From the NCBI GenBank assembly GCA_029953675.1, contig JAMWBK010000013.1, positions 124,001-188,000 on the forward strand: 64,000 bases of DNA, read 5' to 3'. The notes below the pieces were generated by a model. The model searched no databases, was not told where the DNA came from, and worked only from the letters and a program-made list of their open reading frames with translations. The translations under genes and the position numbers were made by a program. The stretch is from Rhodosorus marinus (Eukaryota; Rhodophyta; Stylonematophyceae; Stylonematales; Stylonemataceae). Of this stretch, positions 12,321-21,519 are shown piece by piece; the stretch's first letter is position 1, and each line of letters begins with the position of its first letter.

Positions 12321-13360
12321 TGGGACGGGTACCCAACGGGTTGATTGACTGGGCTGGTAGTATTCGCGTAGGAGGCTTGGCGGGAAGAGGGGTTGGGGGA
12401 GGGGGAAGGGACCAAGACTTGCCATCACGATATGTGGAATGTTATGTGTATTTAGGTTTTATAGTGATGGCTTTGGGTCGCAACCCCCACCCCCCTTGGA
12501 AGAAGGCACTAAGAAGTTTATGTTTATATTGTATGTGGTGGGGGAGTGTTTGTCTGCTGCAGGAGAATCCGTCTGAATATTGAGAGCATGGTCGTTACTT
12601 CCGGGTATATTTTGCCGCATTCGAGCGCGGTCTGGACATACACCTGGAGAAGGAGTCTCCGACGGAAAGCTGGCCAACCCCCCCCCCTTGTGCCGTCCGA
12701 ACTATGCATCTTCCCCGCGGATGTTACCAGCTTAGAAAGGATCCCGGCCTCTGTGTCCGTAGGTTTTTGTTGCTGAATGAGGTTTGCTGGTGCTGTCTGT
12801 ATCTAGTCGAGGAATATGGTGGTGTTTGTTCCTGTAGGTGGGGCTCCGTACTCTGCAACGGAGGGTACGACGATGTACCAATCGAGCTGCTGAGGGTGTT
12901 GCTTCTACCCCTGTCCCCACTCAGGCCGTAGAATGCGGAGCTTGTGTTCATAGCTCACTTTTGTCCATATACACAACTATCCGCGTGATCAACAGCGGAG
13001 GTTTTTCTGTTTTGTTTTGTTTTGTTTTGTAAGTAACTGGGATGTTTGATTGTTATTAAGGGCATCTCCCGACAGGGATACTTACAAAACTTTTGTTTTG
13101 TTTATTAAGTGACTGGGATGTTTGATTGTTATTAAGGGCATCTCCCGACAGGGTTTGACCTGGCAACTGGATCTTGTGTTTGCGTGTTTCCACTAGAGCT
13201 CTTTCGATTGTCTTCCCCACTGTTTGCGGATTTGAAATTTTTCGGTGCTGTGGAGACAGACGCTTGTGATGGAGGAACATGCGAAAAAGATCTGGAATTG
13301 TCGGAGACTATAATTAAAATGCAAGGATATGGGATTTTTGAACGATGACAGTTGGAAATA
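12321..13360. other. 3' flank of RWP-RK gene and gene-poor DNA
   Basis: Probably the 3' UTR followed by intergenic DNA. A TTTTG microsatellite lies at about 13007-13030, just before a short perfect duplication. No gene is recognised. Confidence 0.4.
13036..13153 (+). repeat. Tandem duplication, 42 identical bp, period 76
   Basis: Positions 13036-13077 and 13112-13153 are identical over 42 bp, and both are preceded by TTTTG-rich sequence ending in a TAAGT-like core. The identity implies a recent duplication. Confidence 0.9.
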
Positions 13361-13399
13361 AGAGAAGACGAAAGTCAAAGCCAAGCAGCACTCGAAACG

Positions 13400-14906
13400 C
13401 GTCCACAAGCTCTCGCCTTCAGCGGCTGAAGCTGTGGTAAATGGACAAGACCATCACGCAAGTTTACAAGACCATCACTCAAGTTTCTGCCAGTTTGTGA
13501 TCGAAGGCCCTTTCTAGTTCTTCCCGCAAGGCCTCCTTGCATCTGGTCCTGCACAATCTGGATGCAGGCCGATGTCGTCACCATCTTGCACCCTATCTCC
13601 GGTCTTCGGAAACACAGCACGCGAAAGACTGGTCGCAATCAGTCACCACGACAAGTAGTCCTCTGGCGGCTTCAGCTTCGACCTCGCAAGAAGATCTGTC
13701 CAGCCCGCTGACGCTATGACAAAACCAAATTCCTTCTGCTAGCACGATCGAAGTCAGCCCGTAGCTTCTACATGACGCCGCAGCGGACAACTAGCACTCT
13801 TCAGTGCCCTCTACACAAACTCCCTCTCCAGGGTTTCTCATTCTACCTCAGAAAGCTAGCCAACTGCATATCGAGAGATCGCTAAAAGGCACCTGCTGAG
13901 GCATACAAGTTGCATAAACGGATATGCAGCAGAGAAAGCTGGACAGCGGAAAGTTCAGCACGATGGGGAAGGTGATTGCTGCCGAACGACATGCTTGATT
14001 TTTGTCTCGTTTATGCGTCAGACATATCGTCGATAAAAGCAGACAGGCTTGGGAGTTTCTCCGAGCGCCCACTGCACACTTGCATGATCGCGATACACAT
14101 CTGTCCTCTGCGCGAGGCCGGTTCTATGGCAAACGCAACGGGTCAGTTGGTTCAACACGCGCCAATCACCTCCACATTGTGCTGAACTTCCCCCCCTCCC
14201 CCTCTACAGGGTTTCTTCACTGAGGGAAGAAGCATCAGCGCTGAGGCTCTAAAGCTATCCCCTTGAAACTCCACAAATGCAGGCACAGACTTTGCGCAGA
14301 ACTTCAAACAAGTCACTGGCGTATTTGTCCACCCGGGGACAGGGTGATGGCCCAGAAAGGCCTCAGCAACACTATCAAACGAAACCACTCGAGAAAAAGG
14401 CAAAAGGACTTGCTCTTCACAGCCTTGGAAAACAGAGAGTACCCGCGATCAGCAACGACACATCGCTCAGGTCCGCGGTAGAGGTGCTCTTGGGTTCTTG
14501 TAGAACAGTCAACCGGGAAGCTCGCAAAGGCTGAAAGGTTGAAATCCAAGTTAAGACTTGTTCAGCTTCAGCGGTAACCGTGTTTCATCTCAAAGCATTG
14601 ACGGAGCTTTTTTTCGGAGGGGTTTTCCGTCTCTTCCGTTTCAAACTTTTCTCTCACCGCTTAGCAACGCGCCTGCTGTGCATTGGGATGGATTCAGGAC
14701 AGCTCGAGCTAAAAGGTCTTCTCTGCCTGCTTTTCTTAGCGGTGGGGACACGATGAGGTCGTGGTGTTCTGACGCCCAGAGAGGAAACTCTTCGTATCTG
14801 AACAAGGCGGAGGTGGTTCTTTCGCCTTCTGGTGGTGCTCTTAGGAGCAGCTCCAGTCTGTGAAATACTTTCCTTACTGCTACTTCCCCGTGCTTGTCGA
14901 TGGGTC
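13400..14906 (-). pseudogene. Unrecognised coding-like block, possibly a decayed gene
   Basis: The clearest piece is complement(14658..14906). It is a continuously open frame bounded by a TAAG acceptor-like site and a good GTGAGA donor. It encodes a mixed amphipathic sequence with segments such as VRKVFHRLELLLRAPPEGER and FPLWASEHHDLIVSPPLRK. Further minus-strand pieces near 14.55-14.15 kb and 13.8-13.5 kb also look protein-like, but I could join them only by changing frame without a clear intron. I recognise no family. A broken old gene or a fast-evolving gene with introns I have not resolved are both possible. A 22-bp tandem duplication lies at about 13443-13485. Confidence 0.3.
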
Positions 14907-15003
14907 CTTAGTCTTTGACCGACGAAATTTTGGCATTTGAAGCCTTGAAACGAGTTGGTTACTTTCCTGTGGGGAGTCGTATTTTATTTTGATAGGGAGT
15001 TAG

Positions 15004-16188
15004 TTATCTGATGTTAAGAGGCAAAATTTCACAATCCGGGGAGCTTCTGTTGAACTCTTCTCCACCGTCCGCTTCCGGGACGACAAACCGTCTCCCATCG
15101 GCCGAGTCGGGTGACCGACTTCGTAGATCATCCATCTCCTCGGAGATGTCGCAATTGGGAGGATTTTCCAGGTCCGATGGCGCTGGCTGATCCGGCTTTG
15201 CCGAGGTCTCCGGATCTGTAGATGAAGCCCCAGGCGGCAGACCAAACGCAAAGTTTTCCACTGCTTCCTTCCAAAACCGATCCCTCTGTTCGGCGAGGAC
15301 GTACTCTACCGCACTCATTCGCATCAGATAGTCGTGATCGACGTCCGGGACTTCGGTGTAGTCACACTCAGGAATCTTGAACGCTAGCAGCCTCGACGCA
15401 AGGATGTTCACTAGAGTATCGCCTACACCGGCGTACATTCTAACTGGTTTTAGGACACCTGCCAAGTCGAAATCCAGTTCTTCATGGGACCTGCAGCACA
15501 TCAAGAATTCCTCAGTAAACCCTTTCGTTCCCTGTCGTCGGGCTTCGTTGTCAATATTGAAGTAGAGCTCATCCTCCGGAAGAAGCTCGCCGTTGAAATC
15601 CTTCTCAAGGAACTTTTTCTGTCTTTCGGTGAGCCTCTCGAGTGCTTTGTTCCAGACCAGCGGGATAGACCTCTGGATTCCTGTGGGGAGATATTTGAGC
15701 ATTTTAATGCGCTTTTTTGAGCCGGCGGTGTCCGGCGGAGCCCACGTTGAGACCGCAATGACTTTTCCGAGAATTTTTTCAGCCAACGGAGGATGACATG
15801 CGCAAGCGAGGGCATGAAGGGCGCCCACGGAGAAGCCCCAGAGGCCAAAGCAGGGCAGTTTCATTTGATTTGCGATTTCCTCAACATCCAACGCCCAGTC
15901 CATAAACGTCCGGTTCTCCTGGTTTGTCGACAGCCCACGACCTGGTCTATCGGCTGAGATTAACCTCAACCCAAGCTTGATTCCAATATCATTGTAGTAG
16001 TAAACAAACAGCCTCGAGCCACCCAGGCCGTACATCATAAACACTGGAACCCCGTCAGGATTACCGGCCTCTGCAACAGAAACCGTCCTCCCATCCCTCA
16101 TCCAAAACGTCAAATTCGCGCTCTTCAGAGACGTTGGATTCCCAATTCTCACCCGAGAAATCGAATGAAACGATTCGATTCGGTCCAT
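15004..16188 (-). CDS. Alpha/beta hydrolase fold protein
   Basis: Predicted serine hydrolase of the alpha/beta-hydrolase superfamily; substrate unknown. From the ATG at 16188 it is 394 aa in one exon. Visible features are the oxyanion-hole loop GLGGS (about 54-58), strand and loop ISADRPGRGLS, the nucleophile elbow GFSVG (Ser about 120), a probable acid in GVGD (about Asp257) and the catalytic His in DVDHD (about His285). After the fold there is a polar, Pro/Ser/Asp-rich tail of about 80 residues. The frame stays open upstream to about 16299 but without an ATG, and a TTTTAG site near 16230 could be an acceptor, so a short upstream exon carrying a targeting peptide is possible. The preceding DNA is C-rich on the plus strand. 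Confidence 0.85.
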   Translation of the reverse strand: MDRIESFHSISRVRIGNPTSLKSANLTFWMRDGRTVSVAEAGNPDGVPVFMMYGLGGSRLFVYYYNDIGIKLGLRLISADRPGRGLSTNQENRTFMDWALDVEEIANQMKLPCFGLWGFSVGALHALACACHPPLAEKILGKVIAVSTWAPPDTAGSKKRIKMLKYLPTGIQRSIPLVWNKALERLTERQKKFLEKDFNGELLPEDELYFNIDNEARRQGTKGFTEEFLMCCRSHEELDFDLAGVLKPVRMYAGVGDTLVNILASRLLAFKIPECDYTEVPDVDHDYLMRMSAVEYVLAEQRDRFWKEAVENFAFGLPPGASSTDPETSAKPDQPAPSDLENPPNCDISEEMDDLRSRSPDSADGRRFVVPEADGGEEFNRSSPDCEILPLNIR

Positions 16189-16424
16189 CCTCAAGGCGCT
16201 CGTCCTCGCCAAAATTGCATTCACCCATTTACCTAAAAGCGAAAAAAGACCAGGCCTTTCTCTTTGATGGCTGGACTTGTCTCGGTGAAAACTGCCCACC
16301 CACCTCCGCCCCGTCCCCCCAGCATCTCCCAGAACAGTTTGCCTCGAGACCTATTTACACCCTGCTTCCCCTAAAGCCATTTCTTCTTCTCTACCACATT
16401 CTTTTTTGGGGCCAAGTTTTGGTT

Positions 16425-16700
16425 GGCCACTGTTACGGCCAACGTTATGGCCAATGTTGCAAGCCAATGTTACGTCTTACGAAGAGTGTTACAGCCAATG
16501 TTATGGCCAATGTTATGGCCAATCTTAAACGTATTAATGACCAATGTTGCAGCCAATGTTACGGACAATATTGCGGCCCATGATGCGGCCACTGATATGA
16601 CCAATGTTATGGCCAATCCAAAAACTTTTTAATGACCAATGTTGCAGTCAATGTTACGTCTTACGACCATTGTTACGGCCGCTGTTAAACAGGGAGAGCT
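16425..16700 (+). repeat. 12-bp-period satellite, forward arm
   Basis: About twenty imperfect copies of a 12-mer close to GCCAATGTTA(C/T)G, for example repeated GTTATGGCCAAT and GTTGCAGCCAAT. A longer unit containing ACCAATGTTGCAG followed by AATGTTACGTCTTACGA recurs at about 16540 and 16637, with a related copy at 16459. Since 12 is divisible by three, all frames stay open and give meaningless MANV- or QCYG-type repeats. Confidence 0.85.
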
Positions 16701-17055
16701 ACAACAAGCAACGTTACGCCAATGACGCTGCAGAGTACGAGCAGCGCTGCCCACAACATTGCAGCCTTCAGAACGAAAAAACCATGGGAAGAGATCTACG
16801 ATGCTAATGGACAAGCGTCGTGCATGCAAGCAGCACTGACTACCATACCGTTCCAAGGAATATTGGATCCAGCAGGGTTATGCTGGCACCTCTTCAGGAC
16901 CCTACTCAACACCGAGACACTTGAAACAAACCTCTACAGTCGCTATTACTCAAAACAGCCGACGCGGTATACGAGGACTCTTCATTGAAGCAAAAAGGCA
17001 GCACCTCGTTCACTACGAATTCCATGTCATATGAACGAGCCCCACCATGGATAGC

Positions 17056-17105
17056 ACCCAAGTCGTCCTCACGATCAACATCAACTGAATGAGGACGACT
17101 TGGGT
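17056..17105. repeat. Perfect 16-bp inverted repeat with 18-nt loop
   Basis: ACCCAAGTCGTCCTCA at 17056-17071 is exactly complementary to 17090-17105. It lies near the middle of the interval between the two oppositely oriented satellite arms and could form a stable hairpin. Confidence 0.9.
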
Positions 17106-17189
17106 CGTTGGACTTAACGAAGAACTGCAAAGGGCCGTTTCTGTTTTAAAAAACTTTCTTAGAGGGTAAGCAGGGAAACCCTAACAATG

Positions 17190-17500
17190 GCGGTAACGAT
17201 GGGTTGGTAATAGTGGTCATAGGATGTGGCCAGAGTAAATCTTGTAACATTGTTTCTCGCAGTCGTCGGTATTGCTGGTTGGTAACATTGGATTTTTGGC
17301 CGCTGGTTATTGGCAACATTGGGAGGTAACATCGGGTTTTGCAGAATTTGGCCCGAAGATTTTTATTGTACAAATTAGGTTAACGAAATATTGTTTGGTA
17401 ATAGTGCGGGGGTAGCATTTGTGACGAGCTTGTCCCGGAAGATTTGTGGCAAAATTCGTTGTCACAGTGGTTGTAACATTGGTGGCAAGCTCTGGGCCAG
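17190..17500 (-). repeat. 12-bp-period satellite, reverse arm
   Basis: Degenerate copies of GGTAACATTGG and TTGTAACATTGGTGGC, the reverse complement of the CCAATGTTA units at 16.4-16.7 kb. With that arm it forms a large imperfect inverted repeat about 1.1 kb across. It ends about 130 bp before the start of the DUF155 gene. Confidence 0.7.
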
Positions 17501-17629
17501 GAAAAAGTTAACAACAAATGTAGCTGGATCACTCCGGCGGGAATCGATAGCGGAATATCTGAATAGGCTTCGCTGGGAGCGTAGTTGGAGCTTCCCAGGA
17601 GGGCGGGAGGTGGAGATCGTTGGGGGACA

Positions 17630-19295
17630 ATGCAGCAGGAGGCTGGTGAAGAGACCCATCTGCTGAAGGAGAAAGATGGAGTATCTCGAGCTGGGTCTTC
17701 GAAGACCCTGCGGAACGTGGCCGCGAGATCGGCGCCTCCGCCTGCGGCTCGACTGCCTGCGAAGACTGCGGTAATATGGATCAAGCAGCCACCTGGTAGA
17801 GCGTTTTGGAGGCTTTCAATCAGCCAGAACTGAACGACAAATCTGGTGATGTTGTTCCCCCAATTTTTTTGCTTTCGACTTTTGCCCAGGGTTCGAAGAG
17901 AATAGCTAGAGCGCACAGGAGGGACGTTGAGAAGGCCGAGCTCCCCGAACAGTGGACAGGACGGTTGAGCATGTACTGTGTATGCACATCCTTTAACATC
18001 CCAATCGTATTTCGGTTCTTTCGTGGGCATCCGTCCTACTACTCCAGACGGCTTGGACAGGATGTGGTTCACGTATGGAAGATCCTTGGAGACGATGTCC
18101 CTGCTGAGGAAGTCTACACAGACACAAATCAAGATGCCGTCTGGTGGTCTGGCGTTGAAGACCACTACAGCCGATCTGCGGAGATCTTCATCTTCTCCTA
18201 CGGAGTCATATCCACATGGGGCCTTTCGGAGGGAGGAGAATGGGATATCCTTGAGGCGCTCAAGCCGTTTGAGGAGAGAACTTTTGGTGAGCTCGGAAAT
18301 TTGTGGAGAAAATGTTAGCTGGCTTTTCCTCGCACTCGTTGTTCACACCCCAGCTGGCCCGCTTTTCTCCCCCGAAAAAGACACACCGGAGGAGTCAGAG
18401 TACTTCGACTACGCCTACTCAAAGCCAGGTTCAGAAGGAGTGGGCCAGCTCCTAAAAATTACCGAGAACGTGCTCTACCTTGCCGAATCTGTGGGGACAA
18501 ACACTGAGGAAAGCGTGCCAGCGAAACTTGCCGTTTCCTACGGTCTCGCTCAATCCGCAAAGCTCGCGACGTTTGAAACCTCGGTGGACTCCATTTTCGA
18601 TCGAGTGGGACACCTCCCGGTCGTCATGGCACAGACGGGTCACCTCAACCTTACAGACCGAGCGATCCTCGAGCTCAGTGGGGAGTTGCTGGCCTATTCT
18701 GCGTACATAAATCTCCAGACCGATGTTCTCGATACTCCAGGTAGGCTAGAAATCCTCCGCGAGTACTCGAAAGCTTTCCTCAGACCTAGACCTAATGAGC
18801 AGAAGCTTGATGGCCTTGCTTGCCGCGAAAACAGACTGGTTTTGGGACAACGAAACCTACGAACCATTGTACGAAAAAGTAGCGCGATATCTGGACGTCC
18901 GCCATCGTGCTGAGATAGTTAACCAAAGACTAGGCGTTCTCAGTGATATGTAAGTTGATCCTGTCATACACGCTTGTTTTGACAAAGTTCATTCGCGAGC
19001 TGGAAACGGTTCCGTCTCTCGCTTGAAGCTAAGCCGTGGATCATTTCGCTCGCAACGAGCGCTTCATTTACGTTCCATAGCTGGTTGCTATGTCATGTAT
19101 GGCCTGGCGCTCGACAGAAGTTAACTGATCTCGCGTCCACATCCCACATCAACAAACACTAGGTATGCGCTGTTCAGAGATGAGAGGCACATCCTCTACG
19201 GGCATCGTCTAGAGTGGATTGTAATATGGTTGATCGTCGTTGAAATCGTGTTGGATCTTTTGGAGCTTGCTGTGCTCTACGTGACTGGAAAATAA
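17630..19295 (+). CDS. DUF155 / RMD1-RMND1 family protein
   Basis: Member of the DUF155 family (yeast Rmd1 and Sif2, animal RMND1), membrane-anchored proteins of mitochondria or other membranes; human RMND1 supports mitochondrial translation. Exons: 17630..17770, 17890..18286, 18354..18740, 18835..18949 and 19163..19295 (390 aa), with introns of 67-213 nt and frame kept at each junction. Family hallmarks visible in order are the RLSMYCVCTSFNI start, IFIFSYGVISTWG, the SESEYF-type acidic turn (here EESEYFDYAY), KLAVSYGLAQSAKLATFE, LNLTDRAILELSGELLAYSAYINL, LDTPDWFWDNETYEPLYE (rebuilt across intron 3) and the C-terminal RLEWIVIWLIVVEIVLDLL membrane helix. The Lys/Arg/Pro-rich N-terminus before the domain could be a targeting segment. 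The start is the first ATG after stops. Confidence 0.9.
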
Positions 19296-20229
19296 TTATA
19301 AAGAAGAAACTGAATATCAAACAGACACAGCCGTTTCCAGTTCCCCTCCATCTCCACAAGCTCTGCACAAAGTCGCAACCCCAGATCTACTAGCCTCGCA
19401 AAGAGAAACCCCTCCCAAAAGCCTTTAACCAAATATAAAAAAAAAAAAGATAGAAAAAATCAAGGAGCTCAATCAAAACAGAGATAATCAATCAAAAACA
19501 ACCTTGATTCAATCAAATAATAAGTAACCAATCAAAACAAGAAGTAAATCAATCTTTCTAGTCGAAAGAATCTAACATTGATAGAAACTGTCAAGAAATA
19601 TCTAAAACGTAGGGTTTTCACTATCAACGTAAGAAACCGACAGATATTTAGCGCGCGCAAACGTACCAGATCTCTACCTGCGCTTAACTTAAAAAAAAGG
19701 AAAAACTTTAAATATTCTCCGCCGTTGTATTGATATCTTCATCCTCCCCCCCTCCCTCTCCACCTCCCCTTTTCCCCGTTCATCTCTTTGCTGCTCCTGA
19801 GAAGTTATGCGTACTTGATCCATAATCCCTTTTTGTTCTTTTAATATTCGCTAATTTGGAATATTGTGGAGACGGAGAAGAGGGGGTATTTGAAGATGAT
19901 TAGGAGGGAGCTCAGCGAATTAATGGAAGGAGGGGTAGTTCGTTTGGAAATAAGCATCATCTCATACGGACAGGCTGTCGCTGAAGTGATCTCATAGAAT
20001 GATCTCGGAAAAGCGTTTCTTTCGTCGGATCGGAAAAAGAAGCGATTTTTTGTATTGAAAATTGATAATATGGGTTGCGGAGAGGAAAATGGGTATAAGA
20101 ACGCGTTGGAGGGTATTGGACTGATAGGGAGGGAGTGAGGGGGGGAGGAGTTTGCGGGTAGGAAAGGGAGTTGATGCTTGAGAAGAATTGGCGGAGGAAG
20201 TGAAAATCAGACGAAAACTATTTCTCAAG
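19296..20229. other. Intergenic, A-rich then G/A-rich
   Basis: A-rich DNA with repeated AATCAATCAAA-like sequence at 19.45-19.55 kb (probably downstream of DUF155). The plus strand is G/A-rich at 20.12-20.17 kb, just before the PsbW-like gene. No gene seen. Confidence 0.5.
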
Positions 20230-20535
20230 ATGAATACTGCTTTTGTGAATGGAGTGACGCCGTTGACGACCCGCGCGGTTGGGCGATCTGTGTCGGTGAA
20301 GAAGACGACAGTGATGAAGATGGACGTCAAGAAGCTTGCTGTGATGATCCCAGCTATTGTGCCATCGGTTGCACATGCGGCCGAGGGAACTGGAGCTGGT
20401 CTTGGAATTGACAATGTCCTGCTTTACCTGCCGCTCGTCCTCATCCCAACCACTTTCTTCTTCCTGTTCATTGGGTTTGGACGCAGCCAGGACAACACCG
20501 ACTTCTTCGGAGATTTTGACGGCCGCAGAAATTAG
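20230..20535 (+). CDS. Thylakoid-targeted single-helix protein, PsbW-like
   Basis: Small (101 aa) intronless protein. The N-terminus is rich in Thr, Val, Arg and Lys with almost no acid, as in a plastid transit peptide. A hydrophobic lumen-transfer segment (about 36-48) follows, ending in AHA before AEGTG, a good thylakoid processing site. The mature part has one membrane helix (about 61-79) and a short acidic, polar tail. The mature start, EGTG-x-x-x-G-x-x-N-x-LL, resembles the start of mature PsbW, a one-helix photosystem II subunit of plants and algae. Beyond that and the topology the likeness is weak, so another nucleus-encoded photosystem subunit is possible. The start is the ATG at 20230. 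A purine-rich tract precedes it. Confidence 0.6.
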   Translation: MNTAFVNGVTPLTTRAVGRSVSVKKTTVMKMDVKKLAVMIPAIVPSVAHAAEGTGAGLGIDNVLLYLPLVLIPTTFFFLFIGFGRSQDNTDFFGDFDGRRN

Positions 20536-21519
20536 GCTGTGCTTCAATAAGAACAAACCTTCTGTGTCGTCGGAGTTTGCTGACTTTTGTAGTGAAAAAT
20601 AGACCCCCGTCGTTTTGTCTTCTGTTTGGTTTGGCACCGGGTGTAAAGTAGAGCCTAGACAAAAAGGCGTTGAGTTTTCGTGGCCAGCGACACACTCATT
20701 AAAAGTTTCTTTTCTCCAACTTCTTTTGCCTCCACACACGCCCAACGGTCCGTGCATGGCGACAAGCTCTCAGGAAGAGCATTGTCACGACGTCGGAGCG
20801 AACCAACTGAAAAAATCCTCCTGTGAGCCTTGTCGGTTAGCGGCCGAACCATCCATCAGCTCATAGTATCATCAGCTCATAGTATCTCGTTTCTTGTCGC
20901 TCCCATTTTCGATTTCGATGCCGCTGGGCTCATCGATCTTAAGCGCGCTGCGTAAGTGGAGGGGAGGCAAGGACTATCAAGGGCTACCGCACGCCTCCGG
21001 AGCCCCCTTGAGCAATGACTGACCCGAGTCTCGCCCCGAGACTTGCTCCGAGAATGAGTGCGTCCGAAAGGATTTGTGCGTCCCCGCCCACCTGTCTGAA
21101 TGAGGGGCCATGGGGACAGGAACCTTGTGAAAAATTTCAAACTACAACTCCGTTCAAGAAGGATTTATTAAATTTATGCCGCGAGTCTTGCAAGCGAGAA
21201 TGAGCGCGTCCGAAATGGCTTGTGAGTCCCCGTCCACGTGTCCGAATGCTGGGCGCATGGGGACAGCAACTTTGTGAAACGTTTTAGAACTACAACTCCG
21301 TTCAAGACGGATTTATTAAATTATTATGCCCTAGACATGGGCAATATTTGTTAAAGAAGGACTCGACCGACGGGGACTCAACCCTAGAGAAGAAAAAAAC
21401 AGCAATCTAGATCCTATCCACACATCTGTGCGGTATTCCATCCACCTCTCACGTGTGAGATTGCATAATACACACAACCGGCCTCGCTGCCCAACTCGAA
21501 TAAATACAGACGAACAAAG
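20536..21519. other. Intergenic between the PsbW-like gene and PP2C
   Basis: Includes the probable 3' UTR of the PsbW-like gene and a short exact duplication of a CATCAGCTCATAGTAT unit at about 20856-20887. It also holds the 150-bp tandem pair listed separately. No gene seen. Confidence 0.5.
21031..21330 (+). repeat. Tandem duplication, two 150-bp units
   Basis: Units 21031-21180 and 21181-21330 both contain GAGAATGAG(C/T)GCGTCCGAAA, a CCCCG-CCAC-TGTC block, CATGGGGACAG-AAC and the end ACTACAACTCCGTTCAAGA...GGATTTATTAAATT...ATGCC. They are close but not identical, so the duplication is not very recent. Confidence 0.85.

Noticed and set aside
16134-16583. 149-codon open frame ending in QCYG-type repeats
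   Set aside because: Open only because the 12-bp satellite period is divisible by three; not a gene.
21031-21330. Possible CRISPR-like or LTR pair
   Set aside because: Only two adjacent 150-bp units with no spacers and no TG...CA ends; a plain tandem duplication explains it.
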